A DNA stretch of 64,000 nt from Prorocentrum cordatum (GCA_963575745.1 CAUYUJ010017896.1:76806-140805), one strand, 5' to 3'. Shown: positions 19,337-28,888, numbered from the stretch's first letter. Notes: generated by a model from the sequence alone, not told the origin. A program made the numbers and translations.

Positions 19337-19645
19337 AGGATTTGCAAAAAGGATTGCAAACAAAAACAAAGGATTGCAAACAAAACGAAGGATTGCAAAA
19401 AACCAAGGATTGCAAAACAAAAAACAAGGATTGCAAAACAAAATCAAGGATTGCAAACAAAAAGCCAAAAAAAACCAAGGATTGCAAAAAAAAAAACAAG
19501 GATTGCAAAAAAACGAAGGATTGCAAAACAAACCAAACAAAACCAAGGATTGCAAAAACAAAAACAAGGATTGCAAAAAAAACCCGAAGGGTTTTTGTTG
19601 CAATCCTTCGTTCGGGTTTTTTTGCAATCCTTCGTTGCAAAGCCC
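19337..19645. repeat. ~20-bp tandem repeat (AAGGATTGCAAAA) ending in a foldback
   Basis: About 14 units of AAGGATTGCAAAACAAAAAC with variable A runs, then two or three units in reverse orientation (TTTTTGCAATCCTTCG) after AACCCGAAGGGTTT, so the 3' end folds back on the array. It starts just after the exon donor at 19334. Confidence 0.85.
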
Positions 19646-19737
19646 TTTCGCGATGGAGTGACCTTTGGCGCGGGCCCAATTGGGGCCTCCGGATCGCCGA
19701 GCGCGGTGTGGCAGTGGCGTCTTGCTCGCTTGTGATT

Positions 19738-19925
19738 CCCAGACATGATAGCGTCGTAAAAAAAAATCAGGACGGCAAGTTATTCACTATTTTCGGCCCT
19801 TGGGGGCCCTCGCCGGGCCTCGGGACCGTCAGAAAACGACTCAGGACGAAAAACCGGTCCCGGGGGAAAGGGTCGGGACTTCCAGGGATGCCGTCCTGAA
19901 AAAATCAGGACGTCGCATGTCTGGG
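19738..19925 (-). mobile_element. MITE, family A, copy 3
   Basis: 188 bp with ends CCCAGACATG and CATGTCTGGG, and terminal hairpins with A runs (ATCAGGACGG; CCGTCCTGA-A4-TCAGGACG). Confidence 0.8.
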
Positions 19926-19994
19926 TTGGTTCCCCCGCTCCCCCCAAAAAGCCGCGCACCAAAGGTCGCTCTTACCCAGGGCCACTGCACCGAT

Positions 19995-20204
19995 CCCGTC
20001 GGCGGCGAGCGAGGGGAGGAAGCGAGAAGGATAAGGCCTTCTCAGAAGGCGGCGGCGCTTCTCGGAAGCCCTCTGGCCTTTGAGAAGTCCTTGTGGCGTC
20101 GTCCGGGGAAGGCTCGGGACACTTCTCGGAAGGCCGGGGGACTTCCGAGCCTTCCGAGGAGGCCCGCCCCCTCTCACTTCCCCCCCGGGCTCGCCGCCGA
20201 ACAC
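19995..20204. mobile_element. Foldback MITE, family B, with 10-bp target duplication
   Basis: 210 bp between two copies of CTGCACCGAT (19985-19994 and 20205-20214). Ends TCGGCGGCGAGC and GCTCGCCGCCGA; the interior has CCTTCTCAGAAGGC palindromes. Confidence 0.75.
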
Positions 20205-20336
20205 CTGCACCGATGCTGGCCAGGCCAGCGCTGGGCTCCGGGGCGGCGTTCCCCAGCGTTCCCCCGCACCCCCTCGAGCCATGAAAAGAAGTCGCGGCGG
20301 GAGGCGTGTCGCGATCTCCGGCCTCGGGGAGCCCCC

Positions 20337-20634
20337 GCTGGGCCGTCGGGGCTGTCAGAAGCGGCCTCAGGATGACACGCCGGTCCCAGGGACCCAGACC
20401 CCCGACGTAATGATTTTTTCATTACGTCGACCTCCAGTGATCCCGACCCTTTCCCCATGACCGGCTTTGCATCCTGAGTCGTTTTTTGACGCTCCCGAGG
20501 CCCGGTGAGGGCCCCCAGAGGCCGAAAATAGCGAAAAACCTCCCGTCGTGATTTTTTCATTACTCGAGGGGGTCTGGGGCTGGGCCGTCGGGACTGTCAG
20601 AAGCGGCCTCAGGATGACGCGCCGGTCCCAGGGA
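20337..20634. repeat. 56-bp direct repeat exactly flanking a family A MITE
   Basis: 20337-20392 and 20579-20634 match at 54 of 56 positions (GCTGGGCCGTCGGG ... GGTCCCAGGGA). They abut the element at 20393-20578 with no spare base on either side. Confidence 0.9.
20393..20578 (+). mobile_element. MITE, family A, copy 4
   Basis: 186 bp, nearly identical to copy 2 (18835-19020) over most of its length, including CCAGTGATCCCGACCCTTTC; intact terminal hairpins. Confidence 0.85.
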
Positions 20635-20767
20635 GCGGGTCGAGACCTCATGGGGGTCGCCGTCATGGACAAAGTTGTCGTGCCGTCGGGGGCTCGAGTC
20701 CGAGAGGGGGCCTTCCGGCCCCGGAGGGGGACGCGTCGAGCCCCCCTTCGCCCACGCATCCTCGGCA

Positions 20768-20955
20768 CCCAGACCCCCTCGCGTCGTGAAAAAATCACGA
20801 CGGGAGGTTTTTCACTATTTTCGGCCTCTGGGGGCCCTTACCGGCCCTCGGGACCGTCAAAAAACGACTCCGGACGAGAAACCGGTCCCGGGGAAGGGGT
20901 CCAGACCTCCTGAGGGGTCGACGTCATGAAAAATTCACGACGTCGGGGGTCTGGG
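20768..20955 (-). mobile_element. MITE, family A, copy 5, with 6-bp target duplication
   Basis: 188 bp. TCGGCA lies directly outside both ends. The hairpin at the left is GTCGTGA-A4-TCACGAC. Confidence 0.85.
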
Positions 20956-21073
20956 TCGGCAGGCAGCGTTCCGAGTGCCCGCCTCCGCCCAGCAGCGCGC
21001 GGACTCGTCTCTCGGGGGCCTGCCGCAGGCCTGACGGCGGTGCATCTCCAATCCCAGGTCGGTGTTTCCCTGA

Positions 21074-21209
21074 CGTCGGGCAGGTCCCTCTCCGGGAGGG
21101 ATCTTCAAACTTAATCAACACATGGATGTCTGACATGATTTAGAACTTGTGCTTTTGACTCTCTTGTCATTTTCCGTCCAAGATCCGCCTGTCTGGGGAC
21201 ACGCCCGAC
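21074..21209. mobile_element. TIR element, family F1
   Basis: GTCGGGCAGGTCCCTCTCCG at the left and the inverse of GGGGACACGCCCGAC at the right, with GGATCTT/AAGATCC inside both arms. CCTGA flanks both sides, a possible 5-bp duplication. Confidence 0.6.
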
Positions 21210-21294
21210 CTGAGCCTGTCGTTGCCGCTCCTGAGCCCGCTCCTGGGCCCAGGCTCGGCCCTGCCAGGCTCGGCACAGATGTCTGGCCCCAGAC

Positions 21295-21424
21295 TCCTCC
21301 TCCTCCTCCTCCTCCTCCTCCTCCTCCTCCTCGTCCTCGTCCTCGTCCTCCTCCTCCTCCTCCTCCTCCTCCTCCTCCTCCTCCTCCTCCTCCTCCTCCT
21401 CCTCCTCCTCCTCCTCCTCCTCCC
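21295..21424. repeat. (CCT)n microsatellite with CGT interruptions
   Basis: CCT triplets with three CGT blocks near 21331-21346. Confidence 0.95.
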
Positions 21425-21790
21425 GTGCGCGGCCCCAGGGGCCCCGGCCCCTGCCCCCCGGGGCAGCTGTTCTCGGCGGCGCGCCCGGGGGGGTCGGCCC
21501 GGCCAGGATCGGCACAGGTGTCCGGTCCTGGACCTCCGACGATGTTCTTCTTCACTAGGGCGACGAGATCTATGCATATCCACTGCTCCTGGCCAGGCCC
21601 ATCCTGGGCCCAGGAGCGGTGTATATGCCTCCCTGGCCAAGCCAGGAGGGCGTATACACAGCTCTTGGGCCCAGGATTGGCATGGCCGGGAGCAGTGGAT
21701 ATGTATAGAGATCGTCGCCCTATTCACGTGCGCGGCCCCGGAGACTCGGGCCCCTGCCCCTTGGGGCAGCTTTTCTCGGCGGCGAGCCCC
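21425..21790. repeat. 62-bp duplicated segment flanking a 150-bp hairpin
   Basis: 21425-21486 and 21728-21789 are about 84 percent identical (GTGCGCGGCCCC ... GGGGCAGCT). Between them, 21567-21717 folds on itself: arms from CATATCCACTGCTCC through ATCCTGGGCCCA to TGTATA are complementary with few mismatches over about 68 bp. Both 62-bp copies could encode VRGP..GPCP.GQLFSAA. Confidence 0.75.
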
Positions 21791-21937
21791 CCTACAGGCG
21801 GGCTTTGGTGGAAGAAGAAATCTGCAAAATAACCAGAGGAGATGCACAAAACCGACAGCAATAGTCAAGAATTGCCCCCAGACTTTCGAACAAAACTATT
21901 TTTGAATATTCCTCCTGTAGAGGGACATGCCCGACTT
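21776..21937. mobile_element. TIR element, family F1
   Basis: The right end ATTCCTCCTGTAGAGGGACA followed by TGCCCGACTTAAG is the inverse of the F1 consensus; the left end (GCCCCCCTACAGGCGGG) is a weaker match. Confidence 0.55.
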
Positions 21938-21944
21938 AAGCCCA

Positions 21945-22190
21945 GGGGGGAAGTGAGAAGTGGCGGGGCCTTCTCAGAAGGCTCGGGAGTCCCCCGGCCT
22001 TCTGAGCAGCCCCGCGGCCTTCCGAGAGGCCCTGCCGCCTCGTCTGAGAAGGCACCGGAGAAGCGTTCGAAGCCTCCCCCGAAGACACAACATCCCAAAA
22101 ACCTCTCAGAAGGCCCGCAGCCTTCTGAGAAGGCCTCCGCCTTCTCCTTCTCACCTTCCCCCCCGCGCTCGCCGCCGAGCCTCCTCCCGG
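21945..22190. mobile_element. Foldback MITE, family B
   Basis: GGGGGGAAGTGAGAAG at the left, CTTCTCACCTTCCCCCCC and GCTCGCCGCCGA at the right, repeated CCTTCTGAGAAGGCC inside. It lies 8 bp from the F1 element. Confidence 0.65.
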
Positions 22191-22475
22191 AGTCCGTGTT
22201 TCGATGGCCTCGGGCGCCGCACGCTCAGGGAGCGCTCCAATCCCTGAGCCGCCCGCCCCGCCCTTGTTCGCCTTCGGCCGCGTCCTTCCTCCCTCCTCCT
22301 CTCCTGCACGGTGGCACAGCTTCGCTCCGACGGCATCCCCATTGGAAGCCCTTCTCCTCGCCTGCGCGGTCACCCCCTGCCTGTGTGGCCGCCGACGCAA
22401 AAAGCTGGAGGGCCTCTGGGGCTCCAGGCCTAAGACCGGGCCCCAGAGAGGCCGAACGGAGGGGAAAGCGCAAGG

Positions 22476-22676
22476 GCCGCAGAGGCACCAAGCGCACAGC
22501 GGAAGCCCATGGCAAGAAGCACCCTGCGTGCCTCCAGGGTGCCTTGTGCCTCTTGGGTTTCGATGGTGCTGCTGTGGGGGAGCGTGACGTTCCCTCACCA
22601 AAAAACCATGGACGTCCTGCGGTCTCCAGGTTGGGTTTCTTGTGGGAGGTTTCCTGTGGTCGAGCTCCTGCTGTAT
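22476..22676 (-). mobile_element. Dispersed repeat, family G
   Basis: Read on the minus strand it matches 62345-62510 and 63367-63720: TACAGCAGGAGCTCGACCAC, AGGACGTCCAT, CACCCTGGAGGCAC and GCAGGGTGCTTCTT in the same order. No clear TIR seen. Confidence 0.65.
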
Positions 22677-22886
22677 CGTCAGACGTCTGGGCTTGGCGCC
22701 TTCCGACGAGGGGCTGCACGAGGCCTTCCGGTTCCATGGCTACCACGCCTTCCTGGGCCTCGCGTGATGGGGGGGCGATGATCGGGGGGGCAGCGAGGGC
22801 TGCAGCAAGGGGGCCCCGCAGGGCCCCTGCCTGGGGCACCTTCGGGCCCAAGAGGGAGCCCTTAGGGCCTCCCTTCTCCCCTCACG

Positions 22887-23073
22887 CCCAGACCCCCGAC
22901 GTCCTGCTTTTTGTCATGACGTGGACCCCCAGCGGTCTGGACCCATTCCCCAGGGCCGGTCTTGCATCCCGAGTCGTGACTGGACGGCCCCGAGGGCCGG
23001 GAGGTGCCCCCAGAGGCCGAGCACAGCGAAACGTTCCCCGTCCTGATTCTTTCATGCCCCGAGGGGGTCTGGG
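22887..23073 (+). mobile_element. MITE, family A, copy 6
   Basis: 187 bp, ends CCCAGACCCCCGACG and CCGAGGGGGTCTGGG; hairpins partly eroded. Confidence 0.8.
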
Positions 23074-23235
23074 CGTACAGCCAAGGCGCTGAAATAAGGA
23101 ACGCCTCGGGTGCGGAAGGGGCTCGCTGTTCCTGGAGCTCTTCCATGGCTCCTCCTCCATCACCCCTCGTGCACCTATAGGCGCTTCTGGGGCCAAGAGG
23201 GGGCGTCGTTCCTTCTTTGGCGTTCCTTCTGATAG

Positions 23236-23421
23236 CCCAGACCCCCGACGTCATGATGTTTTCATGACGTCGACACCCAGCGGACTGGACCCATTCCTGG
23301 GGACTGGTTTTTCGTCCTGAGTCGTTTTTGACGGTCTCGAGGGCCGGTAAGGGCCCCCAGAGGCCAAAAATCATGAAAAACCTCCCGTCGTGATCAACTG
23401 TATCGCCCAAAGGGGTCTGGG
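23236..23421 (+). mobile_element. MITE, family A, copy 7, with replaced right hairpin
   Basis: 186 bp; the left hairpin GACGTCATGA-TGTT-TCATGACGTC is intact. The right tip has changed to GATCAACTGTATCGCCCAAA, and this new sequence together with GGGGTCTGGGAGTACCTCGA is tandemly repeated to 23503. Confidence 0.8.
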
Positions 23422-23515
23422 AGTACCTCGACTGTATCGCCCAAAGGGACTGAACGCCCCCAGAGGCCCCCAAAGGGGTCTGGGAGTACCTCGACTGTAT
23501 CGCCCCCCCATTACG

Positions 23516-23660
23516 CGACGCCCCGCCCCTCGTGGACCCGGACTGCGACTGCCTGACCCAGGACAACATGATGGCGCTCTGGGGAGGCCGCCGCCCGCCC
23601 CGGGAGCAGGCCCGGAGCCGCCGCCAGGAGGGCAACGCGGGGCCCTTCCAGGAGCCCGAG
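23516..23660 (+). CDS. Putative exon ending in (GGA)n
   Basis: The frame reads RDAPPLVDPDCDCLTQDNMM, ALWGGRRPPREQARSRR and NAGPFQEPEG with G/C third positions, then runs into GGA repeats and the gap. It could belong to the gene at 15.7-19.3 kb; not proven. Confidence 0.4.
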
Positions 23661-23706
23661 GGAGGAGGGGGAGGAGGAGGAGGAGGAGGAGGAGGAGGAG
23701 GAGGAG

Positions 23707-23806
23707 NNNNNNNNNNNNNNNNNNNNNNNNNNNNNNNNNNNNNNNNNNNNNNNNNNNNNNNNNNNNNNNNNNNNNNNNNNNNNNNNNNNNNNNNNNNNNN
23801 NNNNNN
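23707..23806. other. Assembly gap, 100 N
   Basis: Exactly 100 N, flanked on the left by (GGA)n. A 100-N block usually marks a gap of unknown length, so features on the two sides may not be truly adjacent. Confidence 0.98.
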
Positions 23807-23933
23807 CCCTTTGGCCGCCCAGCCCCCGGAGCCTCCGGAGCTCCGGCCCCCCTCCGGAGCCCTCGGTATTTTTATTGGCCGAGGATTATAGCCGCAAGTT
23901 ATGCCAGTTACACCAGTATGCTTTAAACAGGTT

Positions 23934-24906
23934 TTAAAGCGACGCCATACCCACCACCTCCCCATTGGCCTTCCTGGCGGCGCCTCGGGCAAGGTGGTGG
24001 GACCGTCCTGCACGTTGGGCCTCGCGGCGCAGTCGCTGATCTTCAGCGTCTAGCCTGGAGACTTCCCTGGCAGGGAGAGGAGGGCAGTTGGCCACGACCC
24101 AGTCACGACACCTTGGGCGGCGTGAGTCAGAGAGGTGGGACAGCAGTCGGAGGCGCTGCTGGAAGTCAGTCCTGCAGCACGGGCACACCGACGAGCCGAC
24201 AAGGGCTCTGAGGACAGAACGCTCTCCGTGCTTGGCACGGCGGTGGCTCCTCAAAGCACGCTCAGACGCAAAAGAGGTCTGGCACTGTTCACATATCCAC
24301 GCCTGGGGATGGACAGGGGACGAGGTCGGAGGGGGGGCTGGGTCACACGCCGATTCAACAAAGTGAAGGCGACTGACAAGCTCACTCCACGACTTCTCAT
24401 CCTGTAGAAGTCTTTCCCACTTTCTCGGGTCCTCGAGTGGGGACGGAAACTCTGGGGGCATCACGGCGCGCTTCAGCAGCGCGGCGTCTTCGAGCAAACG
24501 CTGCATCCATGGGAGAGGCTTGTGCTTCACTCGGACATGGAGGAGGGCGAGGAGGGTACGAGGACGATTTCGCACAAGCCTCCCCCAAAGCAGCAAACGA
24601 CCGCGACAGATCAGGCAATCAATGGCTGGCTGCTGCAACTGCTCGCGCACTTCACGGTCAGAGAACTGAACATCCGCAGAGAATCTGGAGTCGCCTAGGA
24701 TACGGCGCAGAACTCTCATGTAAACTCCGTTCAGCTTTTTCAGGGCATTCGGAGCAGGGACTGTGACAAAGACAGAGAACAGCAGTCTTGACATGACTAG
24801 CGTGTTCATGAAGCAAAGCTTGTGCGCTCTCGTCACACTCGGAGCTCCAAAGATCTTAGAGGACCTGAGAGCGTGGACTTGAGCACGCTCAAGCTTCGCT
24901 CTGCAA
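23934..24906 (-). pseudogene. 5'-truncated non-LTR retrotransposon tail (RT thumb plus zinc fingers)
   Basis: The minus-strand frame from about 24906 reads AKLERAQVHALRSSKIFGAP, RAHKLCFMNTLVMSRLLFSV, LKKLNGVYMRVLRRILGDSR and CLICRGRLLLWGRLVRNRPR, typical of the region after the RT palm in LINEs. Zinc modules follow: WICEQCQTSF with HRRAKHG and CPCCRTDF with H. The stop is at 23934. The frame continues upstream to 25388 only through unrelated repeats (24907-25110). The catalytic RT and endonuclease are missing. Confidence 0.75.
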
Positions 24907-25110
24907 GGGGGGGGGGACGCCATTCCCGACGCATTTGGTGCTCGTGGACGAGGGTCGTGACGAGGGGTCCACAGGCCCCCAACAAGCCCCCAGGAGGCTC
25001 TGGAAGAGGGGGGGGGGCGCCATTCCCGACGCATGCACTGCTCGGGAGCGGGAGGGGCCACAGGCCCCCAAGAAGGCCGCAGGAGGCCCGAGAAGGCCCC
25101 CAAGAGGCCC
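24907..25110. repeat. Direct repeat, two ~105-bp units
   Basis: GCCATTCCCGACGCAT and CCACAGGCCCCCAA recur in both units. It abuts the truncated LINE. Confidence 0.65.
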
Positions 25111-25424
25111 GAAAGACGCCCCAAGAGGCCCCAAAACGACACCCAAGCGGCTTCCCCAGGTCCCTTGCTCAATCCCCTGAGCCTCAGTCCGCAAGCCTGA
25201 GGATTCTTAATGGGCCCGGACCCCAAGCTCTCAAATCTCTTGAGGCTCCCCACGCGCCCTCTGGGGCCCGCAGAATGTTCCCGCATCATTTTTTCGAGCC
25301 CAGGAGAGGCCCAAGACGGGCCAACAGAGCCACGGGAGACCCTCAAGGCGGCCCAAGAAAGCCCCAAATCACAAAACGATCGGTCCAAGACGTTTAAGAT
25401 GGTTTTATGGACATTAACATGATA

Positions 25425-25449
25425 AACATCATCATCATCCTCCTCCTCC

Positions 25450-25490
<41 letters not shown>

Positions 25491-25533
25491 CTCATCCTCC
25501 TCATCCTCTTCCTCCTCCTCCTCAGGAGGAGGT
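25425..25533. repeat. (CAT)n/(CCT)n microsatellite
   Basis: ATCATC and CTCCTC runs; poly-Ile/Leu ORFs here are from the repeat. Confidence 0.9.
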
Positions 25534-25640
25534 CCCCTAAGGAGGTCCCCTACAAACCCCTAGGAGGCCTCCTCCTCCTGAGGGGAAGCCTCCGGGAGAC
25601 CCGTCCCCCTCCCGGAGGTTGGCCGGGGCGGGCCCCGGGA

Positions 25641-25865
25641 CCCAGACCTCCAACGTCTTGAAAAAATCAAGGCGGAAGGGTTTGGAGATTTTCTGCCTCT
25701 GGCCCCAGGAGAGGAGAGATCGGCCGGGACGGGCCCCGGGACCCAGACCTCCGACGTCTTGCAAACAAAAATCAAGGCGGAAGCTTTTGGATATGCTTTT
25801 GGATATGTTCGGCCTCCAGAGGCCCTCAGCGGGCCCCGGGACCGCCAAGAAACGACTCGAATGAA
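25641..25865 (-). mobile_element. Two truncated family A copies in tandem
   Basis: CCCAGACCTCC(A/G)ACGTCTTG starts at 25641 and at 25742. The first stops after about 100 bp; the second runs to CCGCCAAGAAACGACTCGAATG and lacks its far end. Confidence 0.65.
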
Positions 25866-25879
25866 CCCCCCCCCACACG

Positions 25880-26335
25880 AGCCAAAGAGGAGAGGGGGGG
25901 GAGCTTCAAGCCCCCGCCCACCTTTTGCACCAAGGGAGGGAGGGGGAGTGGGAACTTCCAAAGCCCCCCCCCCTCTTTCAAAGGGGGGGGGGTGGCTCAC
26001 ATCAGCTCCATTAAAAGGAGGGAGGGGGGGGGGGGGGGTAGCTTGGAAGCCCCCCCCCCCCCTTTCCCGGCCACGAAAAGAGGGGGGAGGGGGGGGGCGG
26101 TAGTTCCGAACCCCCCACCAAACCTTTCAAAGGAGGGGGTGGCTCACCCCGGCTCAATTAAAGTGAGGGAGTGCGGGGATGGGGGGGGGGGTGGGGGGGG
26201 GCGGGGAGCTTGGAAGCCCTCCCCCCCCCCTTTCTGGACCACGAAAAGCGGGGGAGGGGGGGGGCTTCCGAAGCCCCCCCCCCTTTAGCAAGGAAGGGGG
26301 GAGGGGGGGGTAGCTTCAAGCTGGGGCCCCCCTTC
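25880..26335. repeat. G/C-homopolymer-rich tandem repeat, ~151-bp unit
   Basis: TTTCAAAGG, GGGTGGCTCAC and AATTAAAG/CATTAAAAG blocks recur near 25975 and 26126 between long G and C runs (up to 15). Homopolymer lengths are likely to contain sequencing errors. Confidence 0.7.
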
Positions 26336-26377
26336 TAGTCTGTCGGGCCCCACGATCGCGGTCTATCGGATATTTAC

Positions 26378-26571
26378 TCCGACATGCGACGTCCTGATTT
26401 TGTCAGCACGGCGCCCCTGGAACTCCAGACCCTCTCCCCGGGGCCGGTCTTTCATCCTGATCGTCGTTTTTTGACGGTCCCTTGGCCCGGCGAGGGCCTC
26501 CAAGGGCCGAGCATGGGAAAACAACACCCGTTGTTTTCTATGCTTTATAAAGAAACGCGATCATGTCTGGG
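26378..26571 (+). mobile_element. MITE, family A, copy 10
   Basis: Ends TCCGACATG and CATGTCTGG; core GGGGCCGGTCTTTCATCCTG and GTTTTTTGACGGTCCC. An (AT)n run follows at 26576-26618. Confidence 0.75.
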
Positions 26572-26581
26572 TAGTTATATA

Positions 26582-26616
<35 letters not shown>

Positions 26617-26624
26617 GTATATGC

Positions 26625-26935
26625 ATGTATATACCCTGACATTCCTTGGTTTTGTTTTTTACAAAACGGCGGTTCTTGCATTGTTTTTTTCGCTGACATT
26701 GTTTTTTGGGTTATGTATTGTTTTTCTGGTGCATGCATTGTTTTTCTGTGAGATGTTTTGTTTGTTTGTGAGATGTTTTGTTTTTTTGTGAGATGTTTTG
26801 TTTTTTTGTGAGATGTTTTTTTTTTTTTGTTTGTGAGATGTGTTGTTTTTTGTGAGATGTGTTGTTTTTCTGTAAGATGTCTTGTTTTTGTGTGAGATGT
26901 CGTGTTTTTCTGTAATATGTGTTTCTTGTGCGCCG
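26625..26935 (+). repeat. Dispersed repeat, family H, with GTTTTTNTGTGAGATG units
   Basis: ACCCTGACATTCCTTGGTTT, TTACAAAACGGCGGTTCTTG and CATTGTTTTTT are shared in inverse orientation with 52780-52880 and, diverged, with 45755-45890. 26740-26935 is a tandem array of about 23-bp TGTGAGATGTTTTGTTTTTT units. Confidence 0.8.
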
Positions 26936-27229
26936 CCTTGTCTTTTCTTCGTGCGGCGTCATGGAGATTGACCGCGACCGCTTTCGCTCAGCTAAAAATA
27001 TCCTCACTCTTTCTAACTTCCGCCCTCCAGCTCCATACCCCCTTCTCCCCCTCCCTCTCTTCCTTCTCGAGCCTCCTAGCCCCCTCTCCCTCCTCCCTTC
27101 CTCCTCCTCCGCCGATCCTTCGAACACTCGGGGCTCCGCCTCCTCCAACTCCCTCCACATCCTCCTTCCTCCCCCTCCCGCCCGCCCTCGCCTCTCCCCT
27201 CTCCTTCTCACCCTCCCCCCCCTTGCAAG

Positions 27230-27382
27230 CCCAGGCATCCGACGTCTCGAGTTTTTTCCAGAGTTAACGGGATCCCGACGTGTTTCGCCCCGAGTTGTTT
27301 TTTGACGGTCCCGAGGCCCAGCGAGGCCCCCGAGCCGAAAACGACGAAAAACCTCCATCTCGATTTTTTCGAGCTGGCCGAT
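27230..27382 (+). mobile_element. MITE, family A, copy 11, partly eroded
   Basis: CCCAGGCATCCGACG at the left, GAGTTGTTTTTTGACGGTCC in the core, CTCGA-T6-CGAG hairpin at the right. Confidence 0.7.
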
Positions 27383-27411
27383 GTCGAAGGCGCGAAGATA
27401 ATAGTGATCAA

Positions 27412-27457
27412 GCGCGCCGTTCCCCTTCGCGCTTACGCGCGAAGGGGAACGGCGCGC
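27412..27457. repeat. Palindrome, 21-bp arms, 4-nt loop
   Basis: GCGCGCCGTTCCCCTTCGCG is answered by its exact inverse after TTAC. More GC-rich palindromes follow to 27550 (for example around GGGGCCGCGCGGCCCC). Confidence 0.95.
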
Positions 27458-27557
27458 GCGACTTCGCCGCGCGCCTGCCGCGGGGCTCGAAGCCGCGGGG
27501 CCGCGCGGCCCCGCGGCAGCGCGCCTGCCGCGCGCGGCGCCGCATGCGGGCCTGCAG

Positions 27558-28160
27558 GCCCAGGGGAGATCGAATGGAGGAGGAGGAGGAGGAGGAGGAG
27601 GAGGAGGAGGAGGAGGAGATGGAGAAGGAGGAGGAGAAGGATGAGGAGGAAAAGGATGAAGGAGGAGCCCTCAGGAGGAGGAGGGAAGAATCGAACATAT
27701 GGTTGAGGATCGGGCTCAGGGATCCCTGAGCCCGATCCTCAACTCAGGGATCCCTCAGCCCCATCCTCAACCATGCGATACCCTCGAGGGCATCGGCCCA
27801 GACCCGTTCGAGGCCGGATGAGGCGGAGGATGGGGAGGAGGAGGAGGAGGAGGAGGAGGAGGAGGAGGAGGAGGGGAAGGAGAAGGAGGAGGAGGAGGAG
27901 GAGGGGAAGGAGAAGGATCACTCGAGCTGACATAAGGAGGATAGGAGGAGGAGGAGGAGGAGGAGGAGGAGGAGAGGAGGAGGAGTAGGAGGAGGAGGAG
28001 GAGAGGAGAAGGATGATGAGTGAGGATGATGATTGATGATTGATGAGTGATGAGGAGGAAGGAGGAGGAGGAGGAGGAGGAGAGAAGGAAAAAAGGACTA
28101 GGAGGATGAGGAGGATGAGGAGGAGGATAGGAGGGGGAGGAGGTAAGGGACATGAGGATG
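27558..28160. repeat. GGA arrays with a 42-bp perfect palindrome
   Basis: 27702-27743 is a perfect palindrome centred on GGGATCCC. A possible mini-exon (DTLEGIGPDPFEA) sits at 27777-27815. The rest is GGA/GAT repeat. Confidence 0.8.
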
Positions 28161-28888
28161 AGGAGGAGGAAGGAGGGAGGTAAATATAGAAGGCAGGAGG
28201 AGGAGCGAGGAGGAGCGGAGGGCCCTTCTCTTCCTCCTCCCCTCCTTCCTCCTCCTCCTCCTCCTCCTCTTCCTTCTCCTCTTCCTCGGCTCGATCGATC
28301 GATCGATCCTCCTTCAGGGGCCTTCTTCAGGGGCCCCACTCCTTATTTTTCTTATCCTCCTCCTTCACCTCCTTCCATCTCCTCCTGCTCTCCGTCTGCT
28401 CTCCTCCATCTCAGCCTCAATCTATCCTTTTTTTCAATCGCATCGTATCTCGCCTGCTCCTCGATCCTCCTCCTCCTCCTCTCTCCTTCTCCATGGACTC
28501 TCTTCCTGCCCCCTTCCTCTCCTGCGCCCGAAGCGACCCTTGCCATGCGATGGGCGCCAAGAGATGCCCCGATGCGGGTACACGACTGTGAAGCGCACGC
28601 GCAGAGTCCGGTGAGCGCGGCCTACTGCGGCGGAGGCAAGATAGGCGGACCCTCGAATCTTTCAGAGTATACTCTGAAATATTCGAGCCTGCCCAACTCC
28701 TCCTCCTGAGGCCTCCTCCTCCTCCTCCTCCACTTCCTTGATCCTCCTCCTCCTCCTCCTTGATCCTCCTCCTCCTCCTCCTCCTCGTCCTCCTCCTCCT
28801 CCTCCATCTCCTCCTCCTCCTCCTCCTCCTCCTCCTCCTCCTCCTTCCTCCCCCTCGAGGAAGGAGGAATGAGGATCCCCAAAGCCCG

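Noticed and set aside
22862-24013. 383-codon minus-strand ORF
   Set aside because: It crosses the 100-N gap and several MITEs.
23934-25388. Full 484-codon minus-strand ORF as one protein
   Set aside because: Only the part below about 24906 resembles a retrotransposon; the rest is a duplicated non-coding segment that happens to stay open.
26711-27358. Lys/Thr/Gln-rich minus-strand ORF
   Set aside because: It translates the TGTGAGATGTTTTG repeat units.
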